Shown: positions 33,241 through 44,935, counted from the first letter of the stretch. The stretch is 64,000 nt of DNA from Parelaphostrongylus tenuis (GCA_019055375.1 JAHQIW010002212.1:1-64000), one strand, 5' to 3'. Numbers and translations are program-made. The notes: a model not told the origin generated them from the letters alone.

Positions 33241-36200
33241 TATGAAAAATTTTCAAATTTCAAAACAATTTCTGTTGTAGAATGTCCCATTACCAGTTTC
33301 ATTTAAATGTGTCTAACACTAATCACAGTAAATGTCTGGTCATTGCAGTGCTTTCCACATTTGCATTTCCAATGGACTATTTAATCAATACACAATTTCC
33401 CTACGACAGTCTTGAGACATAGTGAGAATAGCAAAATTATGTAGTCCATCAAAAAGTATAGAACTGGTTCGACCCCTCTTTCAACACCTTAATGGAACCC
33501 AAGTGGAAGCACCCTAACTCGATTATTTTCGAGATTGCAGCAGCATTCAATCTGGCCAGTATTTTACGAAATCATAAGAAAAACGAAATCTTCAAGTAGT
33601 AGTCAAAATACACGCTGAATGTTCGAAGATTTCTGGAACAGTAAATGAGGGTAAGGAATCAAATGTTAGGTGGGGCGAAATTCACACAGGGTTATATGAT
33701 GAGTCGTGTGAAAAAATGAATAAATAAAAACTATGTATGGATTCAGTAGAACGATAGACATTCGATTATCAAAATTACAATATATTGAAAGTAGAAAATG
33801 GAGTAGACGCAAAAAAACTACAGTGTTTGGAAAGTAGAGCTAATTTTCATCTTTTCATAGACACAGGCACACCTCAAAATAACTAATGTGATTATATTAT
33901 AGCAATTAGTATCACCATAAAACGATTGCAAATTGCCAATCCACTTAGGATGGAAAACTCGTGAAGCAGTAAAGTGGATGGCATGATGAATGAATCAGTT
34001 GTATTGTTAAGGTGGGACGGACCACCTGTGATTCAGTACCAACGATGTCAAACAGATTTTCATAACATATAAGGAATTTGCAGGGAATAGTGAGTTATTT
34101 AGCCAATCTTATAGCTTTATGAAGAGATAAGAGTGATTAATTAAAATGCATAGAGTGCGGATTGACCGGTTACCATTGCCAGACTGTTTGTGATTTCACA
34201 TACATCAACATAACATTCGCAACGTTCACATAAAACGATGCCACACCCTGTCAGTCATCTAGTCAAATCACAAATGGCAAAACGTGACCACCTTTAAAAT
34301 AACAACGTTCCATTTCATGGCGACACTCTTTAACCTTTCTGTTTCGCGTTGTAATACATACTTTTCCTGCTGAAGACAAGTTTCCTATGAGACTCGCAAA
34401 ATGATTGACAAAATAACATGGAGAAGAAATAAGCCCACATCTGACGCATTCGACTTTTTCGCACGCAATGCCACTACGAAAATTATCAAGGAAGAAGCAG
34501 AATAGTTTTTTGAAATCCATAATACATTAGTCTAAGGATGGTCGCGTTTAGGACAGTAATTAGAGATGCTTTGTTACATGCACATAGTCACTTATTGGAT
34601 CCTGCATTCCGTACCAATCAAACCTATTTCTTCGAAGTCTACAGATTGGTAGCATAGTTGTTAGAGGGTATAACAGCACTGACATGACACATCACTAGAC
34701 AAGTCATTTTATACATCAAATAAACAAAGTCATCTCTGGCGATGTTTGATTAGGTGAAATGTATGACGCATAAGTCAGGCGTCGATCAACGTCTGACACC
34801 TCTTTTTCACAACAATCCCAGTTTACTCTTCATTTGAGCGATGTTCTACCGAAGAAAATTTGACTTGAATGAAACTAAGACGAAGACCACAACAATACGA
34901 ATATGTGCATCCACTCTGAAGAAGACGAAGGCACCGAAATGTTATCCAAATGAAACTTCTACATAGACCTCGTGATTATTGCACTTTCTCACCTTATGTT
35001 ATGACAAACGCGTCGAGAGCAAAGAAACTGAGCAAACTGAGGAGAAAAAAATGACTGGCATAATATCGTCCATAAAACATCTCCTGCTTCTAGCCAGTAA
35101 CGTACAACTAGATGTAGAATTGATGTTTCGTTCACATATTGAATGCTCTCGTTGTTTAACTGATATGAAGTCGTGAGCGCTCCAGAAATCCTAGACAAAT
35201 TTTACTTTGTTTCCAGAAGATTTTCTGTGCCACGGAGGAGATGAAAACGTTAAGAGACCTTGGAGATTGTACAAATGAGACACTGTGCTAGTGGTTCATT
35301 TTAACGAGTAGTTCGGACATTTCGCAATAACTTGGAAAATAATGCAAAAAATTTTAGTAAATCTGGTTTACTGAGCAGTTTAAGCAACAGAAACTCTTTC
35401 TATCTATCAGATTCAGAGAGTATCATAAAATCAATCCAAATTTGTCTATGATTTTGAAATCCCTTTGTTTTATTTATGTCCAAGGTTACTAGAATTATTT
35501 AAGTCAATCTAAGCAATTCTTGAGGCTGCTTAGAACATCTAGAGGAATATTCCGTCCTCAGTCTTCTTAGCAACAAATTTATGTTCATGTAAGAAAAATG
35601 CTTCTGATCTGGCAAAATAACTCTGTTCTTCTAAATAACAATGCTTGTACTTTTTCTAACACATACATGTCAAAATTCATATATCACACGTGAGTGCTCT
35701 CTTTTTCCTCCATTTCTTCTGTCCAACCAAATTTCATGTCGTTGTTTTCGTAATCATTTGTACTTCCTGAACACAAATGTTCCATTAGGAGTTGACAAGA
35801 AAAATCTACTGTTTCGGCACATTACCGTTGAAAACACTACATTTTAGAGGTGTTCTTTCGTCACATTGAGAACACGGGCGAAATTTATTGCTATCGGTGT
35901 GGAGCGTACACATATGTTCTTGCTGCTGAAAACACCCAGTTCAGTAAAGTTTACCCCTTTGAGAACTATCCTGCAACGCAACAATGGCCAATTTCCGTTA
36001 TAGAATTTAGTTTTTCTAAGCGTTCTTTGTTTTCCGTTCATCTCATCTTATCTATGCTCCATGATCGCTTTCGTTCGAGTTGGACCGTTTTATACTTCCC
36101 TCGTGTTTTTTAGAGATATGCTGTCCCTGACAGTCAATGAAGATAAATGAAATAATGAATGAATGTAATGTAATGAATGTAATAAATTCAATGTCGATAT

Positions 36201-36820
36201 GTCGTGTCAATGAATGTACTAAATTATGCAGGGAATACGGTCCGATTAGAAAGACAGCGGTTGCCACCACGAGGACGAAAGACTATGGAGCATCGGGCTT
36301 GGATCAATCGGCTTTGAAGAAGACGAAACACGTCGAAACGTTAGCTGAATAGAATGCTTTTACAACAGCTTTGTGGAACTGGCTCAATCAATGAAGAAAA
36401 TGTAATTCTTTCAGTTTTTATCTACTTGTTCTATATATTCCTCAAAAATGTATACCGTTTCATCGATAATTTTAATCATTTTTTGATTTTCAATATAATT
36501 CAGGAGTTTGATTTTATAAATTTCATAAGAAACACTGTTTTATTGATCTATGAATATCAATTTTTTGCAATCTATTCACTTTGTATCATAAACAATTTAT
36601 TGTGGGGATTTTTGCCGTTGAATGCACTTTAAATAAGTGACGTCGTCGTGACCTACTGTACCTCGATTTTCATCCTCGCCAAATTACTACAGTGTTATCG
36701 CGTGCAGATGATTGTGACGATCCATAAGTGTATCAGAGACTTGATCCACCAATTACTTCCGTTGCATAAATTCTCCCACTTACACTAATATGAATAACCT
36801 ATTCAAATCCCTGCTTTTAC
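33241..36820. other. No recognisable gene; two copies of a short stem-loop motif
   Basis: About 3.6 kb with only short open frames. Two stretches (34913-34950 and 36300-36340) share a T-G-A-A-G-A-A-G-A-C-G-A-A start and a C-G-A-A-A-x-G-T-T-A end, the second with a GACG/CGTC stem between. A (ATGA)n-like run lies at 36135-36180. Nothing else is assigned. Confidence 0.45.
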
Positions 36821-36824
36821 TGTT

Positions 36825-36930
36825 TTTTAGCAGCAGTATGATATTATAAAGATGTTTCGAGAGTACAGCGTGGTATGCATAAATTCGATCCCAGACGGGA
36901 GTTGAACCCGCGTTTAGAGTCGATGAAACT
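36825..36930 (-). repeat. tRNA-core element, partial
   Basis: The left flank AGCAGTATGATATTATAAAGATG and CGTGGTATGCATAAATTCG parallels the 32.7 and 33.0 kb elements. The minus-strand T-arm reads CGCGGGTTCAACTCCCGTCTGG. The D-arm side is not recognisable. Confidence 0.5.
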
Positions 36931-37920
36931 GGCGGACTACTACGAGAGCAAAGGCGAATTTTCTCTTTTTTTGTTTCCGTACATTGAGAAAGCCGTTCCT
37001 TGTAAAAGCTTTGATGGAAAATTCCGCATTTTTAGTTGATCGATCCACTACAAGATGTCTAATGAATAAGCTGTGCTCAACAAAAATCACTGAATATTAC
37101 ATGCGTCTGCGATCGCAGGCTCTTCATGTCAACAGAAGATTACGGAGATTGTTCAAGTGAGGAGTACACTGAATGCTTCTTTTGTTAGATACAGCTGGTT
37201 TAGGCGTAACAGTGAATCTGTCGTATGAAGCTTCATTCAAGCGTATGTTATTTAAATCTCATAGGGCGTTTGGGAGGGACCTTCTATAAGCAACCGCCAC
37301 TCACGACGTCTAACCGGTTTGCTCAACTCCGATCTTTGAAAAATTTCTCTTCTTCGTGATCTAGAAATATACTTATCGATAGCGAAACACAGATGGGCCA
37401 TTCATATGATAGGAGGAGCAAATGACAGATGGACGAAAAGAACAGTGGAGTGAATTTGAAAGGAATGCAAGCGCCTTTCCGAAAAACCACTCAAACGATA
37501 GGCAGACGTGTTTGTGACTAACGTCAACCATCTACATTTGCAGATAAGAATTAGCTTGGATTCACGGGATGAACCTCACGTACATCAACATGCTTCCAGC
37601 AGACCACTAATATGGACGATAGTTGCGCCAGAAAAAAAAATGGAAACTATACTTACACCCCCATTACCAGTGAAGACGGGCTATTCAAGTACCAAGTACC
37701 AAGTAATTGAAACGAAGCCACTTCCAACAACATAATCTGTTTTGTGTTTACTGCTAATTTCTTTCTTTATAGAGTATCAAATTATAAAATCGAAAATGAT
37801 GCAAGCTTGAGGGGAATCAAACTGTAATTGTCCGTTAGAAAAGTCTCCAAAGAGAACGACATTGCAAACAATATCTATTTTTTTCATTCATACGATCCGT
37901 TATCGCACTTTACTGTGCAT
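36931..37920. other. No recognisable gene
   Basis: A 75-codon plus-strand frame at 37508 has no recognisable domain. No repeats were identified. Confidence 0.4.
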
Positions 37921-37924
37921 ATCC

Positions 37925-38075
37925 CAAAACTTTAAACATTCGATTCGTTTTTCTTTTTCTTCTTGAACAAAACAGAAAACTCGTCAAGCATGCCTCTTTG
38001 CAATGTAGAGGACAGCCAGGGTGTGGCGCTCCATAGGGCGTTCATTGTTGACCACGGTTCCTCTTGAATACAATG
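37925..38075 (-). repeat. SINE2 copy, truncated
   Basis: Matches the central half of the SINE2 body (CTTTTTCTTCTTGAACA, CTCGTCAAGCATG, CTTTGCAATGTAGAGGACAG, GGGCGTTCATTGTTGACC on the plus strand). The tRNA-like head and the terminal hairpin are missing or too divergent. Confidence 0.55.
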
Positions 38076-38378
38076 TACTACGCCTTATTTCTGTAAATCT
38101 AGCTAAATTTGGAACGATAAACTAGAACATGGATTTACTTTTATTTCCAGCTTACCATAATCGCATTTTCCTTTTTTTTTTTGATGCAGCGATTTGATTT
38201 GGACTCGTTCAACTACCTGATATTGCGTCGACGGAAGATTTTGATTATTAAGTGGACATCCAGTGAGGTGGTGAACTAAAAGGTTTACTGAAAAGAAGCT
38301 ACAAAGCAAAAGTTTTGAAGACTGTTGATTGAGAGAGAGTGATTTATGAATTCTTTGAATAAAAACAGTTGAATTTCA

Positions 38379-39146
38379 TAGGTTATGCAAAAAATTCGTG
38401 AAGTTTCAACTTCTTGGTATGATTTTGCAATAGTTTGTTCAGAACAAAAAACGAAACTATTAACCAAATTTTTTTCAGATTTCAACAGCTTCCTGCCACT
38501 TTTTGGATAATAGAAACGTCAACTGTAGAACTCTACCAATCTGGAATTGAGGATGTTGATGATGTCAATTTCCAACATAATTTCATCCATAAACTTCTTG
38601 TTCCACAAATTGTGCTCCATCGATCGGAAAATATGGTAATCACTGGGCTCCAAATTAGGGCTGTGTGATGGAACTCAAGAATCTCCCAACCAAACTCTTC
38701 TTACAGCAACTTTTCTGTCGGCTTGGCAATGTGAGGGCGCGTGTCATCTCTAACGGAAACTACAAGAACCTTCAAAACAGTTGAAGAGATATTAAAAAAG
38801 AAGCTGAATCTCTAACGGAAACTACAAGAACCATCAAAACAGTGGAAGAGATGTTAAAAAAGAAGCCGAATCTCTAACGACAACTGCAACTCGCAGGAGC
38901 TCAGACGGCGGTGAACATGGCTCATGAGTAGCAAGCCGATTTATTTTCAAGACAGCTTTATTCCGAAGCAAATATAGGCAATTTGTGTACCCAAATATCC
39001 GTAAGAAAATGCACATCTGAATGATTCCAAGAATATACACTTTTTGTAGAAATCTTACTTTGAAAAAAAAGCCAAAACGGCAAGAACTTCATACACAGCC
39101 TAGTCCAAAAGTGTCGAAATGCGAAAGAAATTATGGGCTAACCCAA
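38379..39146 (-). mobile_element. Mariner remnant, 3' part of the transposase
   Basis: On the minus strand between 38500 and 38740 there are pieces of a mariner-type DDE transposase C-terminal region: F-G-W-E-I-L-E-F, then in another frame L-E-P-S-D-Y-H-I-F-R-S-M-E-H-N-L-W, then F-M-D-E. The right terminus (CCCATAA...GGGCTAACCCAA) abuts TA, and the left terminus (GGTTATGCAAAAAATTCG) resembles that of the 27159 element. Frameshifts and stops make it dead. The middle is replaced by a 62-bp tandem repeat (38747-38887). Confidence 0.6.
38747..38887. repeat. 62-bp tandem repeat inside the mariner remnant
   Basis: Units at 38747-38808 and 38809-38870 and a partial third at 38871, each starting TCTCTAACG and containing ACTACAAGAACC. 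The first two are almost identical, so the expansion is younger than the element. Confidence 0.9.
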
Positions 39147-39148
39147 TA

Positions 39149-40170
39149 ACATTCCTTTCAACAAGAAAATGATTTAAATGGGATTGTCACCAAAGTCAAG
39201 CTGACCATCATGGGGGTGGGCATTAAAAGGGCTTAGGTAAGTTTTCTAGTGAATGAAGATCACGCTTTCTATAAGGCCACCATTTGCGACTTTCTTTCCA
39301 CAATTGCCTCCGAAAACGTTCAGATAACTTCGTTGTAACACCCGCTCGAATTCAAGAACAATGAGAATAATGAACAGCTGCATGCTTTTATAGTCTCACA
39401 AAGTCATCGATCCTTTTGCGCAAGCTCCCTCTATTTGCAAATAAAGAAAAAAGAAAGGCAAGGTGCAGTTAATGGAATCACGAAACAAGAGTGGACCGAG
39501 ATTTGTTTACACCTCTACTCAACTTATGAAGCATGCTTGCTATCAATGAGTCCGCTTAGTGTACTGATTGAAGTGTCTTACAGTGAGCAGATAATTATTG
39601 GTTTGATCCCGTATCTAAGTCTCCTCGAGTATTCCATTTTACATGACTCGAAACTAGTATCAGACTTGTACGGAAAAGTAGCAGCACTGACTTGATATAT
39701 CACTAAGCCACAGTCAATCATTTTGCAACCCCTTTGCATTCATTCGTCTCAAACCATACTTCATGAAGTTCAATGAATGGAGCATTCTACTGAAAAGCTA
39801 AGCTTTATCTCCCCTCCTTCTGCTACTTATGATACCGCCGATATGAAATACTGCCGACTATTCAACACTTTCACAGCAGTGTCAGCAAAGTCAAAAGCCT
39901 TAAAAACGCCAAAAAACGAACAGAAGCAGTCAAGTCGCTACACCAAAGCATGAAGTAGTTATTTTCAAGTCGTAAAATTCTGAACATGCGAAAATATACA
40001 AAATATTGTTTAGATAAGTTTTGAAAGATTGAAGAGAAAGTAATAGTAAGGCTTGAAGTCGAAAGAAACATATTCTTTATCGGTAAGGGTGCTCGATCGA
40101 GATATGGCTATCATCTGCACCACCTGTTGTTCCGTTGATCATCGAGTAACTCGGCCGCACACCAGTAATA
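39149..40170. other. No recognisable gene
   Basis: A short block AGCAGCACTGAC-TGA-ATATCAC at about 39680 resembles ACAGCACTGACATGACACATCAC at about 34668, perhaps relics of a repeat. Open frames are short. Confidence 0.4.
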
Positions 40171-40174
40171 CTTC

Positions 40175-40745
40175 TACTTTCATTCGTTTCGAGTGTTTTC
40201 TTAAGACCACAGCTGAAATTCCAATATGCAAAAGAATCATTTCTGAGCAGCGCATGTTATGTGGCTTGTTAAAGATGGGCCGACTTATAGAGCACGATAC
40301 ACGTGTTCCGATCTTACGATCTCGTCAGTCGGGCAGTTACTCATTCTCGTCTTTTGCTAATCACTATGGGTGCCCTTTCGGCACACTCCGATTTGACGAC
40401 GACGAACGTTTTACTTTCTGTGTCCAGCGAACCATATTCATGCGTGGCTCAAAAATGATTCTTTGGCAAATTGAAATTTGTGCTGTGGTCTTAAGTAAAC
40501 ATTCGAAACGAATGATGTGGTATATTAAATGTATTAGTCAAAAGCAGTCGAATGTACAACTCTCTGTGTTCGGTGATAATTTCACTAGACACAGAGTGTA
40601 AGACGTTCGTCGTCGCTAACTCTTAGTGTGGGGAAGGGGCACCCACAGGGATTAGCAAAAGACGACAATAGGTAACAACCCGACTGACGAGATCATAAGA
40701 TCGAAACACGTGTATTAGGCTCTATAAGTCATCCCATTTTTAACT
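40175..40745. repeat. Inverted-repeat element of family R-D, most complete copy
   Basis: Two interleaved inverted pairs. Pair a is 40178-40235 (CATTCGTTTCGAGTGTTTTC) with 40465-40522 (AAACATTCGAAACGAATG). Pair b is 40265-40440 with 40570-40745 (ACACGTGTTCCGATCTTACG against CGAAACACGTGTA, CTCGTCAGTCGGGC against CCCGACTGACGAG). The 182-codon open frame starting at 40053 is an accident of this repeat. No transposase is seen. Confidence 0.7.
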
Positions 40746-40754
40746 TCTATTTTT

Positions 40755-40960
40755 CCTTAGCGCGCAGACTAACCCAGTGGGTACTCTTCGCTCTAGGAGT
40801 TGATTGAGTATAATCCTTCTCCCATGCTCTTCTTGAGCAAGTCAGTCCATCGTGTCGGTGACTATCCTGCAGAGCGCTTGATATCTCGAGAAAGCAAGGA
40901 GATAACGATTTTCGTTCATTAGTTGTCGTTAGAAGGTATTATGTGTTCGCTCTACTTCGA
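40755..40960 (-). mobile_element. Probable RTE-type non-LTR retrotransposon scrap
   Basis: Read on the minus strand, pieces in different frames resemble the C-terminal end of RTE-clade reverse transcriptases: T-R-W-T-D-L-L-K-K-S-M-G-E-G, then S-T-H-W-V-S-L-R-A in another frame. The order and spacing fit the P-T-R-W-x-D ... H-W-x-x-L-A-R layout of that region. Frameshifts and a stop make it non-functional. No catalytic domain is present in the window. The assignment is from memory of the family and is tentative. Confidence 0.4.
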
Positions 40961-41054
40961 TAACTTGGAGTGCTGACGGGCAACTTTGATGTTTAAGCGC
41001 TGCTGTAGGTCAAAGTTTTAGATCCTTTCTCTCATTTGCAAAAAACGAGATACT

Positions 41055-41225
41055 CCTATCGTGGAGGCTGGCTATCTACGGATAGCTTGCCAGCCTCTTC
41101 CGGAACCACAAGGAAAGCTTATTTGCCAAGGACAACTCCTAGGCGCTTTTCTTTTACTTACCAGCCGTTTGATTGCAGGCTTTCGGCCAGTCTGACTGGT
41201 AGGAATAGCGCATTGTCAAATCGAC
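41055..41225 (-). repeat. Repeat family R-A, dispersed copy
   Basis: In reverse complement it shows CGATTTGACAATGCG, CGAAAGCCTGCAATCAAACGG and GGCTGGCAAGCTATCCG, matching the second half of the R-A copy at 4850-5195. It lies just upstream, on the minus strand, of the RTE-like scrap, so R-A might be part of such an element. That link is inference. Confidence 0.55.
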
Positions 41226-41799
41226 GTTAAAAGTGTGGAGTTCATTCTCTGATTTCACCTCTTTTTTAGAAGGACACAATCACTTTTGCTTTGCGTTTAT
41301 TCCCATAAACACTAGCTAAGATGCATAAGGTGCTTTCGCGACTTGCCGGGCTGAGACACCCCAAAGGAAGGTCCACGAGGAATGCTCCCATCTAAGCTTC
41401 TGTCATAGTATCGCCTCATGTGACGAGTGTGTTCCAATTTCAACATCCCCTAAGAAATGTAAAAATAACAGTGTGGTCGATATAATTTGCTTAGATTCAC
41501 TGACTAATGAAATTGAGGTTTTGATCAAAAACAAAATGCACTACTTCAAAATGCATTCATAGCAAACGACGATTTAGGTACTGAACGGATAACACTGCTT
41601 ATTTGAAGAAACGAATATGGTGAAGTGAAAGCCTGAAGTTGGGTCCGAATTCTGTGCAGACATTATTCGAATCAATTGATATTGGAAGCCCTAGTAGCAA
41701 GTTGACCAAACTTTCATGTGGACTAAAAAAAGATTAACTACTGATGATCATTCTATGATTAGCAAAGTTGAGCAACGTCAATGATAGGCTTGAAATTAA
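41226..41799. other. No recognisable gene
   Basis: No feature was identified between the R-A copy and the minus-strand SINE1. Confidence 0.4.
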
Positions 41800-42073
41800 A
41801 ATGGGTAAAGCACTCGTAGTTAGAATAATTACTGAGGGATGCGAAATATATTCATTTCCAACAAACATCGGCAGATGGCTGAATGCTATCTCGTCCTCAC
41901 AATGACTCGCGCTGGCTCACAGTTGTATCAAGTCGATTCTACAATCCTTCCAGACAAGTCTTGTCACGATTTGTCGACAGCACAAGGATGGGAATGGTGA
42001 GTCTTGGGAGCGAGACGAAACCATTGACTGCGTGCGTGAAGCAGATCATTTTAATCACTGCGTTGCACGCACC
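41800..42073 (-). repeat. SINE1 copy, minus strand
   Basis: In reverse complement it has the head (AACGCAGTGATTAAAATG, GTCAATGGTTTCGTCTCGCTC), the body (GCGCGAGTCATTGTGAGGA, GATAGCATTCAGCC, TTCGCATCCCTCAG) and an end GAGTGCTTTACCC. It is more diverged than the 17.6 and 52 kb copies. Confidence 0.6.
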
Positions 42074-42549
42074 CTTTGAATAGTTAGTGATTCCGGATAA
42101 GAAAAGAATGAGTCCGTTTTGGAACTTGATGTTTCCTTCTGTCCAATGATTGCCTATTCTAGAAGATCACATTCTGTTAGCAATATCAATCAAGGTCTTT
42201 GCTTTGCCTTCGTCTCAGCTATGTCATAACTCTATCAGCCCTAACAGCTATCACCCTACGAAACTAATCTTAACTCGGCATCGTACCTCATTAAGCTAAA
42301 GTTTCTCTCCCAAGAAAAGTGTGTTAGTTGATGTGGATCTCTTATTTCAGACAAAAACTCCTAAAAGAATCTTTATTCAAAACTTGTCAAAATGGGGTCT
42401 TCCTTTGTCGTCAGAAATTTTCTCTTTCCACAACTTCTTCACCCAGCTTTGACCAATTGACTTCGTAGTGTTAAGTCATCAAATAGGTCGCTACGTTTAC
42501 TAACTCGTCAGGCTCACTTAGCATAAAAAAATCCAAACTATCTCCTATT

Positions 42550-42725
42550 AATATAGAGTAGTGTGCAAAAACATCTGCGTCAGCTGGGATACGAACCCAG
42601 ATCCTACTCTTTTGAGAAAGAGATATGGGTTCAAATCCCAGCTGACGCAAATGTTTTTGCACACCACTCCACATTACTGAGGAAAATTGCATCATCATAC
42701 TACCGCAATACGCGGTCAAATAAAA
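42550..42725. repeat. tRNA-core palindrome with MITE-type right end
   Basis: 42556-42669 is a long palindrome: GAGTAGTGTGCAAAAACAT is mirrored by ATGTTTTTGCACACCACTC, and CGTCAGCTGGGATACGAACCCA by TGGGTTCAAATCCCAGCTGACG. It therefore carries two opposed B-box-like T-arms and no complete tRNA. It is followed by CGCAATACGCGGTCAAATAAAA, which is the right terminal repeat of the MITE at 28.6 kb. Short frames across it read the two arms. Confidence 0.75.
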
Positions 42726-43149
42726 TATTTCTGATTGGTTTTTCCCTCAATGCTCAAAAGCGAACAAATTGGTTCAGTCACTGTGAGTTTTACAGAAATT
42801 CTCAGAAGCAACTGATGCACACTCATTGATGCAAATAATACCAGATTTTCATCAGCTGTTAAGTTTTGACCACTGCAGTATTGGCGCCGGTGTGATTTAG
42901 AAAACGGAGACAAATGAAACACTTATGTTGGCCATTCTATGCGAGAGACAAAGCAGGCAGAAAAAATTGTCAGCACCGGATTGTGTCACACTGTTAGTAT
43001 AAGAGTACCAGTTGAGACCAAACCAGACAATCCAGCTACTGTACATTTTCTTTCTGAAACGACAAGTTAAACGGTAGAATTTTAGGACAAAACAGTATAT
43101 GAAAAATGTTTCCACATTTCACAGAACGCTACAAGTTCCCTAATGAGCT
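42726..43149. other. No recognisable gene
   Basis: Short frames on the minus strand (42716-43115) have no recognisable domain. Confidence 0.35.
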
Positions 43150-43590
43150 TGATTGGATATGAACAATAACGAATTCGCATAGAAGCATTATACATGTCAC
43201 ATCTAATCAAGGGATCATATCTGAAGATTCAGAGCAATGCAACGTCAAACTTTGATAATATCGATTACGGATTATATAGAAATCAAGACTGTCGCTTTGT
43301 TAGTGACAAAAGGACAGCCTATAACTCTTGACACTCGTTACCGCAATATTATCTCTGTCATCATACAACAGGCCTAACGAGCGGATTGGTAATATGAGAA
43401 ACGTGATGTTTTTTGTTGGAGAAATTACTACGCAAAAAAGGGCTATGGAGTGCAAAAATGAAGCATGAGAACGGTGTTCTCATGTCTTCTGGACAGACAT
43501 TTATTTGGAAACGAATATAAAATCGTTGTTTAGAGCCCGTCACACTGTTTCCAAATTTTACGGTCTCCCCTTAAAAGTGTAACAAAACAG
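43150..43590 (-). repeat. Repeat family R-F, minus-strand copy
   Basis: In reverse complement it aligns with 44490-44935 over about 440 bp. Shared blocks are TTTGGAAAC, GAGAACACCGTTCTC against GAGAACGACGTTCGC, AATATTATC/GTGTCAAAGTTT-like, and GATCCCTT-ATTAGATGTGACATGTATA, the most conserved. Both copies have an open frame in the middle but the frames are not obviously conserved as protein. Confidence 0.65.
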
Positions 43591-43770
43591 AAAGAAGAAT
43601 GGGGACATGATTGATGAATTTTGATAGATTGCAATTTATACGTTATCTACTGATAATGACGATAAGCAGTACGTTTTGTCAGTTGTAGGGAACAAATTCC
43701 TAGGTGATTCGATGTTAAGAGATTTTTGAATATATGTATACCATGAAGTGTATATAAAGTTTAAAATTTG

Positions 43771-43880
43771 TTACCAACTATTACCAATTACCAGTTATCA
43801 ACTGGTACCAATTTTTACCAATTATCACTAACATTATCGTTATCAGTATCATTACTATTGCCATTATCATTACCATCAAA
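43771..43880. repeat. ATTACC/ATTATC minisatellite
   Basis: Degenerate 6-12 bp units (TTACCAATTA, TTATCA, CATTATC) run for about 110 bases. Confidence 0.8.
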
Positions 43881-43944
43881 TAATTATTCAGTTAGAAATA
43901 ATTAATTAGGCAATCATTTTTTGAAAACAGAACGAGAAACGATA

Positions 43945-43976
43945 TACAATATATGTATATATATATATATATACAT
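43945..43976. repeat. (TA)n microsatellite
   Basis: About 30 bases of TA repeat with one G interruption. Confidence 0.9.
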
Positions 43977-44489
43977 ACTTGTAATGCTCTAAAGTTTGTT
44001 TTTGTGCAATCTTTTTGAATTGCAGGGTACAGTGTGAAATGATACCACAAGAATGCTCAGATACAGTCAAAACTTTACACCATGGATGAGCTGGTTCCCT
44101 TCCATTTTTCTTCCTTTATGAGTGAAGCATAGTAATAGACTACAAGCAGTGCTCACAATATCATAAAATAAATGGTAAAGTTTGATTGCTTCCCATAAAA
44201 AATCGCTGACCACTTCTTTGACATCACCTTTTTCTCCACAATTGATTACTGCTATGGTACAAAGTGTTTATCGTGAAGAATTTTGCCTGGTACAAAGATG
44301 TCTATACTGCATTTGAACACTAGAATTTGATAGTGACTGATACTTCATCACTATAACGCTATAGCAAGAAAGTAAATCAATCAGAAGTCTTTACAGATGT
44401 GAATGTATTACCGTTCCTCAAAGCCACTAGATCTAAATCAGGATTCAGTGTTGCTGCCGCTATACCGGGCAATAGACCGTTGAAGCTTC

Positions 44490-44935
44490 ATGTTTCGCAA
44501 AGCTAGACGTACTTAAGAGAGTGATTTGGAAACGATGTGATAAGCTCTATACCACGTTTTTGTATTCATTTTTCACACAAGTGGAAATGAGCTTGAGAAC
44601 GACGTTCGCTTGTTTGACTCTTGTACTCTGCAGCGCTTTTCGATCGCGTGTTGATTTTTTCAAGAAAATAAACTGTCACGTTTTCCACATACCAATTCAC
44701 TCGTTAAGCTCGTTATATGACACAATGATAATAGCATTTTTACCGTTACATCCGTCATGGATTTCAGGCTGCCCCTTGGTCACTCTTTATTGAAAGCAAT
44801 AGTTTTCTTGTACATTCTACATAGTCCCTGATCGATAGTGTCAAAGTTTAACGTTCCATTATTCTGAATTTTTGATTATGATCCCTTAATTAGATGTGAC
44901 ATGTATAGTGCTCTTATGCAAATTCTTAAAAATCT
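44490..44935 (+). repeat. Repeat family R-F, plus-strand copy
   Basis: Mirror partner of 43150-43590, separated from it by 0.9 kb. A 90-codon frame (44521-44793) runs through it, beginning M-I-W-K-R-C-D-K. The corresponding frame in the other copy is interrupted and diverges, so a gene is not called. Confidence 0.65.

Noticed and set aside
34905..36345. Hammerhead ribozymes at the CTGAAGAAGACG...CGAAA motifs
   Set aside because: The core has an extra base between the CUGANGA-like block and the stem, one copy lacks the leading C, and no flanking stems I and III are clear.
40053..40601. Longest open frame in the window, 182 codons on the plus strand
   Set aside because: It lies across the R-D inverted-repeat element, has no recognisable domain, and is not preserved in the other R-D copies.
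42471..42829. Paired frames on both strands with similar peptides (L-R-Q-L-G-x-E-P)
   Set aside because: They read the two halves of a DNA palindrome, which forces similar peptides on both strands.
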